In this document: piece by piece, positions 16,627 to 24,969 of the stretch
How positions within the stretch are numbered: position 1 is the first letter of the stretch
Layout of the letters: the number at the start of each line of letters is the position of its first letter
Assembly (NCBI GenBank): GCA_035760665.1
Contig: DASTSN010000094.1
Location: forward strand, 1-47,352
Reading direction: 5' to 3'
Source of the DNA: DASTSN01 sp035760665
GTDB lineage: Bacteria > Bacteroidota > Bacteroidia > Chitinophagales > Chitinophagaceae
Length of the DNA stretch: 47,352 nt
Translations under genes and position numbers: made by a program
Notes under the pieces: generated by a model
What the model saw: the letters and a program-made list of their open reading frames with translations, nothing else
Told to the model about the DNA's origin: nothing
Database searches by the model: none

Positions 16627-17889
16627 TTATTCATAGCTGAGAATAAACTGACGCAAAAAATTCAGCGCATTGGTTGCTGTCATACTGATGTTCCTGCTAC
16701 GATCGAAACGCAGGTGAAGCTGTTTTGTCGCCACCTTGTTTTTGCAGGCTGCTGCAAGCCATACAGTGCCTACCGGTTTTTCCTGGCTGCCGCCACCAGG
16801 CCCCATAATGCCCGAAACTGCAAGTGTATAATCAACATTGAGTTGTTGTAAAGCCCCTCTCGCCATTTCTGTTACAGTTTGTTCGCTGACAGCGCCAAAT
16901 GCTTCAATCGTTTCAGCTCGGACGCCAAGAAGATGTTCTTTTGTTTCATTGGCATAACTCACAACACTGCCTTTAAAATAGTCAGAAGCCCCGGCAATGG
17001 ATGTTAGTAAATGAGCTATGTAACCACCGGTGCAGCTCTCTGCCGTACCAAGTGATTTGTTTTTTGCTTTTAACAACTGGCCCACAACAATTTCCAGGCC
17101 TTCATCCCGATCGGCCACCAAAAAATCTTTGACAAGTTCTTTTAAGTTTTCAAACCAAGGGCTTAGGTATTTTTCCAATGTTTCTTTATCGCTACCGGTT
17201 GTGGTTAAGCGCAATTTTACCATTCCGTAGTTGGGTAAATAGGCAAGTTTGATATCGGACGGCAGGGCAGCTTCAAAATCTTTTAACAGCTCTGCAATAA
17301 AGGATTCACCCTGTCCCGCCGTGAAAGCTGTTTTGTGCACAATAGCGGGTAGCTGAAAATAAGCGGGTAGGCGTGGCAGCACTGCATCAGTCATGAGTCC
17401 CTTCATTTCATGCGGCACCCCCGGCATGGAAACATAAATTTTACCGTTTTTTTCAAACCACATTCCCGGTGCCGTGCCGCGGGCATTGTGGAGTACCGTG
17501 CAATTGTCTGGTACTTCGGCTTGCCGGAGGTTTCGCTCAAGCACTGGCCCGGGACGGCGGAATACTTTTTCAAAAAGGTAAATCACATGTTCCCGTACAG
17601 CTTCGTTTACGACCAGTTGGCCACCAAAATATTTACACAAAAGCGGTTTAGTAATGTCATCGGCGGTCGGGCCCAGCCCGCCGGTAATCAGTATGATTGA
17701 TGATTTGTCCCCTTCTTCATCCAACGCCTGCCAGATTTCGTCCCATACATCGCCAACGGCCACGCGACGGTGTACCCAAACGCCGATTTTATTGAGTTCC
17801 TGCGCCATCCAGGCGCTGTTCGTATCAATCGTCTGGCCAATCAATAATTCATCGCCAATCGTGATAATACTTGCGTTAACGTTTTCCAT
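16627..17889 (-). CDS. cinA: CinA family protein (nicotinamide-nucleotide amidohydrolase)
   Basis: This 420-residue protein has the two CinA domains: an N-terminal molybdopterin-binding-like domain (residues 1-170; SIITIGDELLIGQTIDTNS, ILITGGLGPTADDITK, MPGVPHEMKGL) and a C-terminal PncC-type NMN deamidase domain (about 255-415; LGTAESCTGGYIAHLL, GSVVSYANETK, SGIMGPGGGS). It recycles NMN formed from NAD breakdown, and some homologues also hydrolyse ADP-ribose. It is cytoplasmic. Its promoter shares a 70-base region with the divergent dacB-like gene. Confidence 0.93.
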   Translation of the reverse strand: MENVNASIITIGDELLIGQTIDTNSAWMAQELNKIGVWVHRRVAVGDVWDEIWQALDEEGDKSSIILITGGLGPTADDITKPLLCKYFGGQLVVNEAVREHVIYLFEKVFRRPGPVLERNLRQAEVPDNCTVLHNARGTAPGMWFEKNGKIYVSMPGVPHEMKGLMTDAVLPRLPAYFQLPAIVHKTAFTAGQGESFIAELLKDFEAALPSDIKLAYLPNYGMVKLRLTTTGSDKETLEKYLSPWFENLKELVKDFLVADRDEGLEIVVGQLLKAKNKSLGTAESCTGGYIAHLLTSIAGASDYFKGSVVSYANETKEHLLGVRAETIEAFGAVSEQTVTEMARGALQQLNVDYTLAVSGIMGPGGGSQEKPVGTVWLAAACKNKVATKQLHLRFDRSRNISMTATNALNFLRQFILSYE

Positions 17890-17899
17890 ACAATTTCGA

Positions 17900-17931
17900 T
17901 TGCTGGCAAAGGTAACTGTTGCCTAAATTTG
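17900..17931 (+). promoter_or_regulatory. Bacteroidota-type promoter for the PBP4-like gene
   Basis: TTG (17900-17902), 21 bases, then TAAATTTG (17924-17931), an exact TAnnTTTG. The chosen ATG at 17962 is 30 bases downstream, which supports that start over the frame opening at 17929, because 17929 lies inside the -7 element. Confidence 0.7.
17907..17914 (-). promoter_or_regulatory. -7 element for cinA
   Basis: On the minus strand TACCTTTG matches TAnnTTTG, 18 bases upstream of the cinA ATG. No clear -33 element is visible. It lies between the two elements of the divergent dacB-like promoter. Confidence 0.5.
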
Positions 17932-17961
17932 ATCAGTTTAATTTTCAAATGCCGCACGTAC

Positions 17962-19329
17962 ATGAAACAACTCCTGACACTTTTTTGTTGCTGTATTTTT
18001 TGGGGACGACTTCCTGCACAAACCATTACACAAAAGCTGCAGCGGGCTTTCCACGCGTTTGAAAATGATGCGCAACTGCAGTATGCGTCTGTTGGGTTTT
18101 ATGTCATCAATGCGAAAACCGGTAAGGTGATATTTGATAAAAACAGCAGGGTGGGAATGGCGCCGGCTTCTACGCAGAAAATTATAACGGCTGCTACTGC
18201 GTTTGAGTTGCTGGGAAAAGATTTCCGGTATACAACCGATTTTGCGGTCAAAAATGCAGACGGTAAAAGCGATGTGTACATTTATCCATCCGGGGATCCC
18301 TCATTCGGCAGCTGGCGATGGGAGTCAACCAGGGAAGATAAAATTGTGTCCCGTGTTGCTGCGGCGATACAAGCAACCGGGCCGGCTGCACCTGGAAATA
18401 TTATTATTAATGCGCCGGGCTGGAATACCGGGCAAATTCCTGATGGATGGATTTGGCAGGATATTGGTAATTACTATGGCGCCGGTGCTGCAGCTCTTAA
18501 CTGGCGGGAAAACCAGTTTGATCTGCTGTTACAATCAGGAAAAAATATTGGTGACTCGGTAAAAATTAAAGGAACGAAACCAGTATTGTACAAGTATGCT
18601 ATTTCGTCCCTGGCTGTTTCTGCAGCAAGCGGTACAGGCGATAACAGTTACATTTATTTACCTGTAAATAATCAGCAGGCTGTTGTCCGGGGCACAATAC
18701 CCATACATGAAGACAATTTCACCGTCTCGGGCTCTTTACCCGATCCTGCCCGACAATTTGCGGCAACATTACTTGATTCATTGCAGCGTGGCAACCAGCA
18801 GATTTTTACAACATATGAGCCCGTTGCCGATAAGGGTACAATCATTTATTCAGCAATTTCACCTTCCCTGGATTCACTGATTTACTGGTTTCTCAAAAAA
18901 AGTATAAACCTGTACGGGGAAGCATTGCTGAAAACAATGGCACTCGAGAAGACTGGCGTTGCGGCTACCGACAGCGGAGTGGTTTTGCTACAGCATTTCT
19001 GGAAAGAAAAAGGGCTGGATCCTGCTGAGCTAAACCTTTATGATGGTTCAGGCCTTTCGCCCCTGAACCGGGTAACGGCACATGCGCAGGTGGAAGTACT
19101 GAAGTATGCAGCGCGGCAATCCTGGTTTCCCTTGTACCTGCACGCTTTCCCGCTGTACAACGGCATGACGATGAAAAGCGGCTCCATCAGTGATGTGAAA
19201 AGTTTTTGTGGCTATCAAACCTCCCACGATGGGAACTCGTATATTTTTTCTTTTCTTGTCAATAACTACAATGGCCCTGCTACAGCGTTGGTGAATAAAA
19301 TGTACCGGGTGCTGGATGTTTTAAAGTAA
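17962..19329 (+). CDS. dacB: D-alanyl-D-alanine carboxypeptidase/endopeptidase (PBP4, DacB type)
   Basis: This 455-residue periplasmic serine peptidase trims or cleaves peptidoglycan peptides. A signal peptide ends RLPA|QTI. The active-site motif ASTQK (Ser70, Lys73) is followed by the large insert domain typical of class C PBPs, then DGSGLSPLN and MKSGSI, which correspond to the SxN and KTG boxes (here KSG). I chose the ATG at 17962 because the promoter -7 element covers 17929. The SxxK to KTG spacing matches PBP4. It is transcribed divergently from cinA and followed by the DUF6526 gene 68 bases later. Confidence 0.92.
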   Translation: MKQLLTLFCCCIFWGRLPAQTITQKLQRAFHAFENDAQLQYASVGFYVINAKTGKVIFDKNSRVGMAPASTQKIITAATAFELLGKDFRYTTDFAVKNADGKSDVYIYPSGDPSFGSWRWESTREDKIVSRVAAAIQATGPAAPGNIIINAPGWNTGQIPDGWIWQDIGNYYGAGAAALNWRENQFDLLLQSGKNIGDSVKIKGTKPVLYKYAISSLAVSAASGTGDNSYIYLPVNNQQAVVRGTIPIHEDNFTVSGSLPDPARQFAATLLDSLQRGNQQIFTTYEPVADKGTIIYSAISPSLDSLIYWFLKKSINLYGEALLKTMALEKTGVAATDSGVVLLQHFWKEKGLDPAELNLYDGSGLSPLNRVTAHAQVEVLKYAARQSWFPLYLHAFPLYNGMTMKSGSISDVKSFCGYQTSHDGNSYIFSFLVNNYNGPATALVNKMYRVLDVLK

Positions 19330-19397
19330 CTCAATAAATATTTTGTGGAGAAATCGCGAATCTGTTTATTTTCATTATCCAAACCAAACACACACTT

Positions 19398-19826
19398 ATG
19401 GGAAAACAAAACTACAGTAACCATGCCCGTTATGTACCGCTCTGGCATTTTATTACCGGCGCTGCCGTGCTGGCTGTGTTAATCGGAAGCATTGTCAACC
19501 TGGTGCACAGCGCAAAGGAAAATCTTTATTCAGCTTCTTTAATTCTGGTCATCTCTTTGATCCTTTGCAGTCTTTTTTGGTATGCCCGCAAATTCGCACT
19601 GGTGGCGCAAGACAGGGCAATCAGGGCGGAGGAAAATTTCAGGCATTTTGTGTTAACGGGTAAGCCACTTGACCGGAAACTACGCTTGAGCCAGATCATT
19701 GCCCTTCGTTTTGCATCGGATGAAGAATTTCCGGAGCTGGCGCAAAAGGCAGTTGAAAAAGGGCTGCGCAGTAAAACCATTAAAGAACATATTAAGGAGT
19801 GGCGCCCCGACAGGCACAGGGTTTAA
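19398..19826 (+). CDS. DUF6526 family membrane protein
   Basis: This 142-residue protein has two membrane helices (about residues 19-36 and 44-62) near its N-terminus and a conserved soluble C-terminal part (QDRAIRAEENFRHFVLTGKPL, then ALRFASDEEFPELAQKAVEKGL). The pattern matches DUF6526, a small Bacteroidota/Firmicutes family of unknown function. The soluble part should face the cytoplasm. Its stop codon directly abuts the stop of the convergent M50 protease gene, with no intergenic bases. No function is assigned. Confidence 0.75.
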   Translation: MGKQNYSNHARYVPLWHFITGAAVLAVLIGSIVNLVHSAKENLYSASLILVISLILCSLFWYARKFALVAQDRAIRAEENFRHFVLTGKPLDRKLRLSQIIALRFASDEEFPELAQKAVEKGLRSKTIKEHIKEWRPDRHRV

Positions 19827-20840
19827 TCAAAAAACCCGCAAAGGAAGCTCCAAAAAAAACGGCAGAACAAAACAGGCTATCCATATCAGTAAGATCAGTA
19901 ATTTACCGGCGATGGAGAGATCCATCACCAGCGTTCTTTGCAGCAGGCTTTGCATGGTCATTATTACTTTATCCTCCCGGTCTGCATAGCTGTAAGGCGG
20001 TGCCGAAGGTATATCTTTCAGGTCGGGATGATGTTTTATTAGCGCCTGGCGGATAGTCCAGTACTGTTCATCTGTAATGTCTTCGTAACTGGTATTAAGA
20101 TCCACGCCTTCCGCCTCAATTTTTTTAATGAGTTTTTCTTGCTGTAAATCGCCAAACATCCTGAAAAGAATCATTGCTGGGAACAAGAGCAGTGGATAAA
20201 AGCGGATACTCCAGGCAAACCAGGCCATGGCGGCGCAGGAAACGATAATAAAAATACTGGCGATCAGCTGGCTTTCGTTGAGGAATAAACGATTGAGCAA
20301 CTGGCCGCCATCCAGCGGATAAACCGGAAGCAGGTTCAGCAGGTTCAGAAAAATAAGTATCCAGGCTACCCGCTCCAGCATGTAACTGCCTGAATGCAGG
20401 CTGATAAAGTAAAACAGAACGCCCAGTACAATTCCCGGAACCGGACCTGCCAGAATGATCACAGCCGATTGTTTTTGTGACACTTCGTGTTTGCTGCCGC
20501 TGGCATAGGCACCCAACAGTGGAATAAAAAAAATGCCCAGTTCTTTATAGCGGTAGAGTTTCATGGCCAGGAAATGCCCCATTTCATGAAATACAACCAC
20601 ACCGGTGAGCACCAGCACAAGCAGCCAATCCCGGTTGAAAAAAAGATAACCGATAACCAGGTATAAGGCCAGGCTGCTGATTGATTTCAGCCATACATTC
20701 GTTTTATTTTTATTTTCCTCAAGGAATGGTTTGGGTGGAAAGCTGTTGAATTCGGAAGTATCTCCAGCGGGTTGATCACCGGCGGACGGGTCATTGTCCA
20801 AACCGGGTTGCTGCGGGTATTGATCCTGAGAAGCATCCAT
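19827..20840 (-). CDS. Site-2 protease family membrane metalloprotease (M50)
   Basis: This 337-residue integral membrane protease has the zinc motif HEMGH (residues 85-89) and the downstream NLLPVYPLDGGQL motif, in which Asp supplies the third zinc ligand. The N-terminal 50 residues are polar (Gln/Pro/Asp-rich) and cytoplasmic; five to six membrane helices follow; a soluble tail of about 70 residues precedes a final hydrophobic helix near the C-terminus. There is no PDZ domain, so it is not the RseP type. S2P enzymes cleave membrane-embedded regulators; the substrate here is unknown. It is the last gene of a minus-strand set doxX-thioesterase-M50 with gaps of 13 and 9 bases. Confidence 0.88.
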   Translation of the reverse strand: MDASQDQYPQQPGLDNDPSAGDQPAGDTSEFNSFPPKPFLEENKNKTNVWLKSISSLALYLVIGYLFFNRDWLLVLVLTGVVVFHEMGHFLAMKLYRYKELGIFFIPLLGAYASGSKHEVSQKQSAVIILAGPVPGIVLGVLFYFISLHSGSYMLERVAWILIFLNLLNLLPVYPLDGGQLLNRLFLNESQLIASIFIIVSCAAMAWFAWSIRFYPLLLFPAMILFRMFGDLQQEKLIKKIEAEGVDLNTSYEDITDEQYWTIRQALIKHHPDLKDIPSAPPYSYADREDKVIMTMQSLLQRTLVMDLSIAGKLLILLIWIACFVLPFFLELPLRVF

Positions 20841-20849
20841 TGAATAAAT

Positions 20850-21260
20850 TTAGGTAAAATATGGCTGAATTTTTTCCCGCAACGCGTCAGGCATGGTATG
20901 TCTTTTCATTGTGGCTGCTTCCATGAAATATAAAATCACCCTGCCGGTGGCCAGCAATTCATTTTTTTCGTTGAATACTTCCTGGTGAAATTCAATTTTA
21001 TGATGAACGGGCAGCTCTTTCAGCGTGGTTTTAATGGTCAGTAAATCATCGTAGCGGGCAGGGCGAACATAGCGTGCATTCACCTCCACCACGGGCATGA
21101 TGATCCCACTTTTTTCCATATCCGCATACGTAAATCCCAGTTGCCGGATCGCTTCTGCCCGGGCGACTTCAAAATACTGGAAGTAATGGCCGTGATACAC
21201 TACCCCCATCTGGTCGGTTTCAGCATAGCGAACCCTGATTTTCGTTTCAGCAGTATACAT
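20850..21260 (-). CDS. Hotdog-fold acyl-CoA thioesterase (YbgC-like)
   Basis: This 136-residue 4-hydroxybenzoyl-CoA-thioesterase-family protein has the signature RYAETDQMGVVYHGHYFQYF, with the catalytic Asp in the first motif and conserved Tyr/His. It would hydrolyse acyl-CoA thioesters in the cytoplasm; the chain length cannot be read. The gene starts 13 bases after the DoxX stop and ends 9 bases before the M50 start, so the three are probably one transcript. Length fits the family exactly. Confidence 0.9.
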   Translation of the reverse strand: MYTAETKIRVRYAETDQMGVVYHGHYFQYFEVARAEAIRQLGFTYADMEKSGIIMPVVEVNARYVRPARYDDLLTIKTTLKELPVHHKIEFHQEVFNEKNELLATGRVILYFMEAATMKRHTMPDALREKIQPYFT

Positions 21261-21273
21261 AAACGGTTGTGGG

Positions 21274-21681
21274 TTATTTTCCGATTAGGCGGTCCAGGCT
21301 AATTTTTCCTGCACCTATAAATAAAATGGCAATAATGCCCGCAAGATACAGTGCTGCTCTTTCTCCGGCGCCAAATATCTGCCAGTGATGTGCATACCAG
21401 AGCGCAACAGTCAGAGAAATTAAAAGCGGTATACAGGCCAGCCTCGTGAGCAAGCCCAGGATAATAAATACCGGGCAAAAAAGCTCTGCAAATATCACCA
21501 GGCAGAGCGAAACCGTATGACCAAGGTGAAACGGATCAGAAAATTTTTGTGACATGACAGCAAAATTCAACAGTTTGCTGAAGCCATGCGGCAGCATCAT
21601 CGAGCCCATCGCCAGCCGCAAAACCAATGCGGCAAAGGAAATGCCGTTATCAGAATACTGAATACTGAAAAGTTTTTTCAT
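21274..21681 (-). CDS. DoxX family membrane protein
   Basis: This 135-residue protein has four membrane helices and the DoxX features RLAMGSMMLPHGFSKLL near the N-terminus and ELFCPVFIILGLLTRLACIPL in the middle. I chose the ATG at 21681 (MKKLFSIQYS); the frame opens earlier at 21705 but the family begins after it. DoxX proteins are associated with redox functions or quinone oxidation, but for most, including this one, the role is unknown. It is the promoter-proximal gene of the set with the thioesterase and M50 protease. Confidence 0.85.
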   Translation of the reverse strand: MKKLFSIQYSDNGISFAALVLRLAMGSMMLPHGFSKLLNFAVMSQKFSDPFHLGHTVSLCLVIFAELFCPVFIILGLLTRLACIPLLISLTVALWYAHHWQIFGAGERAALYLAGIIAILFIGAGKISLDRLIGK

Positions 21682-21874
21682 GTGTATGAATTTTTCCGGT
21701 TGCAATGTTAAGCAACAATTTGATATTTCAATAATGCACTGAGAAGTGGTGCAAATGTTAAAACAAACTTATACTTGCTACTTATCCACACCTGTTTGGA
21801 ATGATGTTTGGTACAGGGCAAAATAATTCGAATATTTACAACGTTAATCCACCAACGGTTAAAGGACACCCATC

Positions 21875-24800
21875 ATGAAGAATCAATGCTTAGTTCTACT
21901 GGCCTGCCTTTTTAGTATTTTCTCCTTTGCACAACAAACCCGTTTTTATAACGACCCTGATGCAAAATTTAAAGAAGCAAAAGAGTATTTTCAAAAAGAG
22001 GAATATAGCCTGGCGTACCCGCTTTTGAAAGAATTGCAGCAATCATTGCGGGAAACTGATAAAGCCAATAACACGTTGGTTGCCCAGGAAATCAATTACT
22101 ATACGATCGCCTGTGCACTCCAACAAAACGAAGGCCGGGCTGAAGACTTAGCGAAAGAATATATTGATTTGGGAAAGAATACTGCCCGCACGCAGCAAAT
22201 GAGTTTTCACCTCGCAGAATACTACTACCGGAAGCAGGATTTCGGAAATGCCATTCAACTGTACGAACAGTCGAATATCGGTAACCTGAGTAACCGCGAA
22301 ATTGCCGAAATGAAATTTCACCAGGGCTATTGCTATTTTACGTTGCAGCGGTTTAACCAGGCTAAGCCTTTGTTTAATACGATCCGGCAAATGAAGGACG
22401 ATCCCAATTATATCGATGCCAACTATTATTACGGATTTCTTGCCTTTCGGGACAGGGACTATACGGCCGCCCTGCAAAGTTTTAAAGTCGTGGAGAATGC
22501 GCCGGCCTATGCCAGCATTGTTCCTTACTATATCGCACAGATTTATTATATCCAGGGCAGGAAAGATGTTGCCTTACAATATGCGGAAGAAAAAATTAAA
22601 AGTGGCAAATCGCAGTTTTATGATATTGAAATGAAACAACTGCTGGGCCATGCGTATTTTGAACGAAAAGAATACAATAAGGCATTACCATATTTGGAAG
22701 CCTATGTTACAAAATCAGACAAAGTACGCCGCGAAGATTTATATGAACTTTCTTATTGCTATTACCAGGCAGGCCAGTTGAATAAGGCCATTGATGGATT
22801 TAAGCAGCTGAGCGGTAAAGAGGATACGCTTAGTCAGCATGCGATGTATCTTTTGGGGGATGCCTACCTGAAGACAGGGCAAAAAGCGAATGCCCGGAAT
22901 GCATTTTTATTTTGCGCCTCCAACAGCAGCAACGCAGCATTGAAAGAAGTATCCAGGTTTAACTACGCAAAACTGTCGTATGAGCTCGGTTACCAGGATG
23001 AAGCATTAAACAGCCTGAAATCTTTTTTAGCATCCTATCCTAATTCAGCTTACGGTAACGAAGCAAAAGATTTATTAGTGGCCGTACTTACCAATACCAA
23101 TAATTACAAAGATGCCCTGGCCTTGCTGGATGGGATGGCGAATCCGACACCGAATGCGAAAAGGCTCTATCCCCGTATTTTGTATGGCCGTTCCACGGAA
23201 CTCATTAATGACGGACGTCTGGCTGAGGCAGATGCTCTACTCGACAAAGCGATGAAAGATCCCAACAATGGATCGGTGCTTCCTTTAATTAATTTCTGGA
23301 AAGGAGAACTTGCTTACCGGAATAATAAATTGGACGATGCCATTCGATATTACAATGCTTACATAAGTGCAGGTGCACCAACCGGGGGTGAAGTCAATGC
23401 TATTGACGCAAAATATAATCTTGGGTATTGTTATTTCAGAAAAGAAAATTATCCTGTCGCCCTCAGTTTTTTCCAGCAGGTGGTAAAAACGCCGGCCCTC
23501 AATTCGGACCCGCTTACCCAGGATGCTTACCTGCGCAGTGCCGATTGTTACTACATGAATCGTGATTACACGAGAGCTAAAAGCATGTACGATAACGTGA
23601 TTCGGTTTAGCTGGCCTGCTGAAGATTACGCCACTTTCCAAAATGCAATGATCACCGGTATTAAAAGTCCTGCCGGGAAAATCAGTTTACTGAATACCCT
23701 GAACAGGAAGTTTCCGGCCTCTTCTCTGGTTGATGATGCAAACATGGAAATTGCCAATGCTTACCTGGCTGATGAGCATTTTGCAGATGCTATTCCTTAC
23801 TTGAATAATGTTGTAAAAGCTTCCGGAAATACCAATCTTAAACCCCGGGCTTACCTTAAGCTCGGCATTGTGTATTATAATTTGAACAATAATACGGGAG
23901 CATTGCAACAATATAAAACAGTTGTCAGTCAGTATCCCAATTCTCCCGAAGCCGACGAAGCGCTGACGAATATTAAAAATATTTATCTCGAAGAAGCCAA
24001 AACTGGGGAATATGCTGATTATATGCGGCAGGCCGGCCGGCCACTTTCTGTAGACACGGAGGATTCACTCACCTATGCAGCAGCCGAAAATCAATATGAA
24101 AATGGCAATTTGGCGGCTGCGTTAACAGCCTTTAATTCCTATCTCGATCGATTCCCCAATGGCGCCAATATAGTGGATGCGAACTTTTACCGCGGTGAAA
24201 TTTATAACGGAAAAAAAGACTGGAACAATGCACTAAGCAGTTACGAATTTGTGGCTGCTAAAGCACCCAACGTATATGCGGAAAGAGCTGTGCTGGCCGC
24301 GGCGAGGATCAATTTCTTTGAACTTAAGAATTATCCCGCGGCGGAACAATATTTTGCCCAGTTAAAAGAGATTACTGCTGGCCAGGAAAACCGCCTGGAA
24401 GCTATGCGTGGCTTGCTTCGTTGTCAGTACCAGTTGCAGGAATGGGAAACGGCAGTAACGAATGCCAAGGACTTGCTGCAGGAGAAAGGCAGCAGCAGTG
24501 ATGATAAATCACTGGCCAATATGGCTATTGCCAAGTCCTACCAGGTAAATGGCCAGTATGACCTGGCGATTGCCAACTTTAAAACTGTCGTTACAATTAA
24601 CAGGGCAGCTTTGGCGGCGGAGGCCAGGTATGAAATTGCCAATAGCCTGTTTGCTGTTGATAAATTAAAAGAGGCAGAAAAAGCGGCCTTCGAAGTGATT
24701 AACAAATCCGGCTCGTATGACTACTGGGTAACAAAGGCTTATATTCTCCTGGGTGACATTTATTTTAAGGAAAAGGATTATTTCAATGCAAAGGCAACAT

Positions 24801-24910
24801 TCCAGAGTATAATTGATAACAGTATTAATACAGAATTAAAAACAGAAGCACAGCAAAAACTCAATAAAGTGATTGAGGAGGAAGGCAAATCCAGTAAAGT
24901 GGGAAATTGA
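21875..24910 (+). CDS. Large periplasmic TPR protein
   Basis: This 1011-residue protein has a signal peptide (FSFA|QQT) and then almost entirely tetratricopeptide repeats, roughly 20 or more, from residue 25 to near the end. Repeats such as AIQLYEQS..., ALQQYKTVVSQYPNSPEADE and AEKAAFEVINKS carry the usual Ala/Gly/Tyr spacing. Such arrays act as protein-binding scaffolds. It should be periplasmic, because there is no lipobox or anchor. It is followed 59 bases later by an outer-membrane barrel gene, which itself overlaps an HU-CCDC81-like gene, so the three form one operon. No specific function is known. Confidence 0.9.
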   Translation: MKNQCLVLLACLFSIFSFAQQTRFYNDPDAKFKEAKEYFQKEEYSLAYPLLKELQQSLRETDKANNTLVAQEINYYTIACALQQNEGRAEDLAKEYIDLGKNTARTQQMSFHLAEYYYRKQDFGNAIQLYEQSNIGNLSNREIAEMKFHQGYCYFTLQRFNQAKPLFNTIRQMKDDPNYIDANYYYGFLAFRDRDYTAALQSFKVVENAPAYASIVPYYIAQIYYIQGRKDVALQYAEEKIKSGKSQFYDIEMKQLLGHAYFERKEYNKALPYLEAYVTKSDKVRREDLYELSYCYYQAGQLNKAIDGFKQLSGKEDTLSQHAMYLLGDAYLKTGQKANARNAFLFCASNSSNAALKEVSRFNYAKLSYELGYQDEALNSLKSFLASYPNSAYGNEAKDLLVAVLTNTNNYKDALALLDGMANPTPNAKRLYPRILYGRSTELINDGRLAEADALLDKAMKDPNNGSVLPLINFWKGELAYRNNKLDDAIRYYNAYISAGAPTGGEVNAIDAKYNLGYCYFRKENYPVALSFFQQVVKTPALNSDPLTQDAYLRSADCYYMNRDYTRAKSMYDNVIRFSWPAEDYATFQNAMITGIKSPAGKISLLNTLNRKFPASSLVDDANMEIANAYLADEHFADAIPYLNNVVKASGNTNLKPRAYLKLGIVYYNLNNNTGALQQYKTVVSQYPNSPEADEALTNIKNIYLEEAKTGEYADYMRQAGRPLSVDTEDSLTYAAAENQYENGNLAAALTAFNSYLDRFPNGANIVDANFYRGEIYNGKKDWNNALSSYEFVAAKAPNVYAERAVLAAARINFFELKNYPAAEQYFAQLKEITAGQENRLEAMRGLLRCQYQLQEWETAVTNAKDLLQEKGSSSDDKSLANMAIAKSYQVNGQYDLAIANFKTVVTINRAALAAEARYEIANSLFAVDKLKEAEKAAFEVINKSGSYDYWVTKAYILLGDIYFKEKDYFNAKATFQSIIDNSINTELKTEAQQKLNKVIEEEGKSSKVGN

Positions 24911-24969
24911 TAAATCATCTTGTCTGATTACGAACTATGAATTTATTAAGCGGCATCAAACAACATCCA

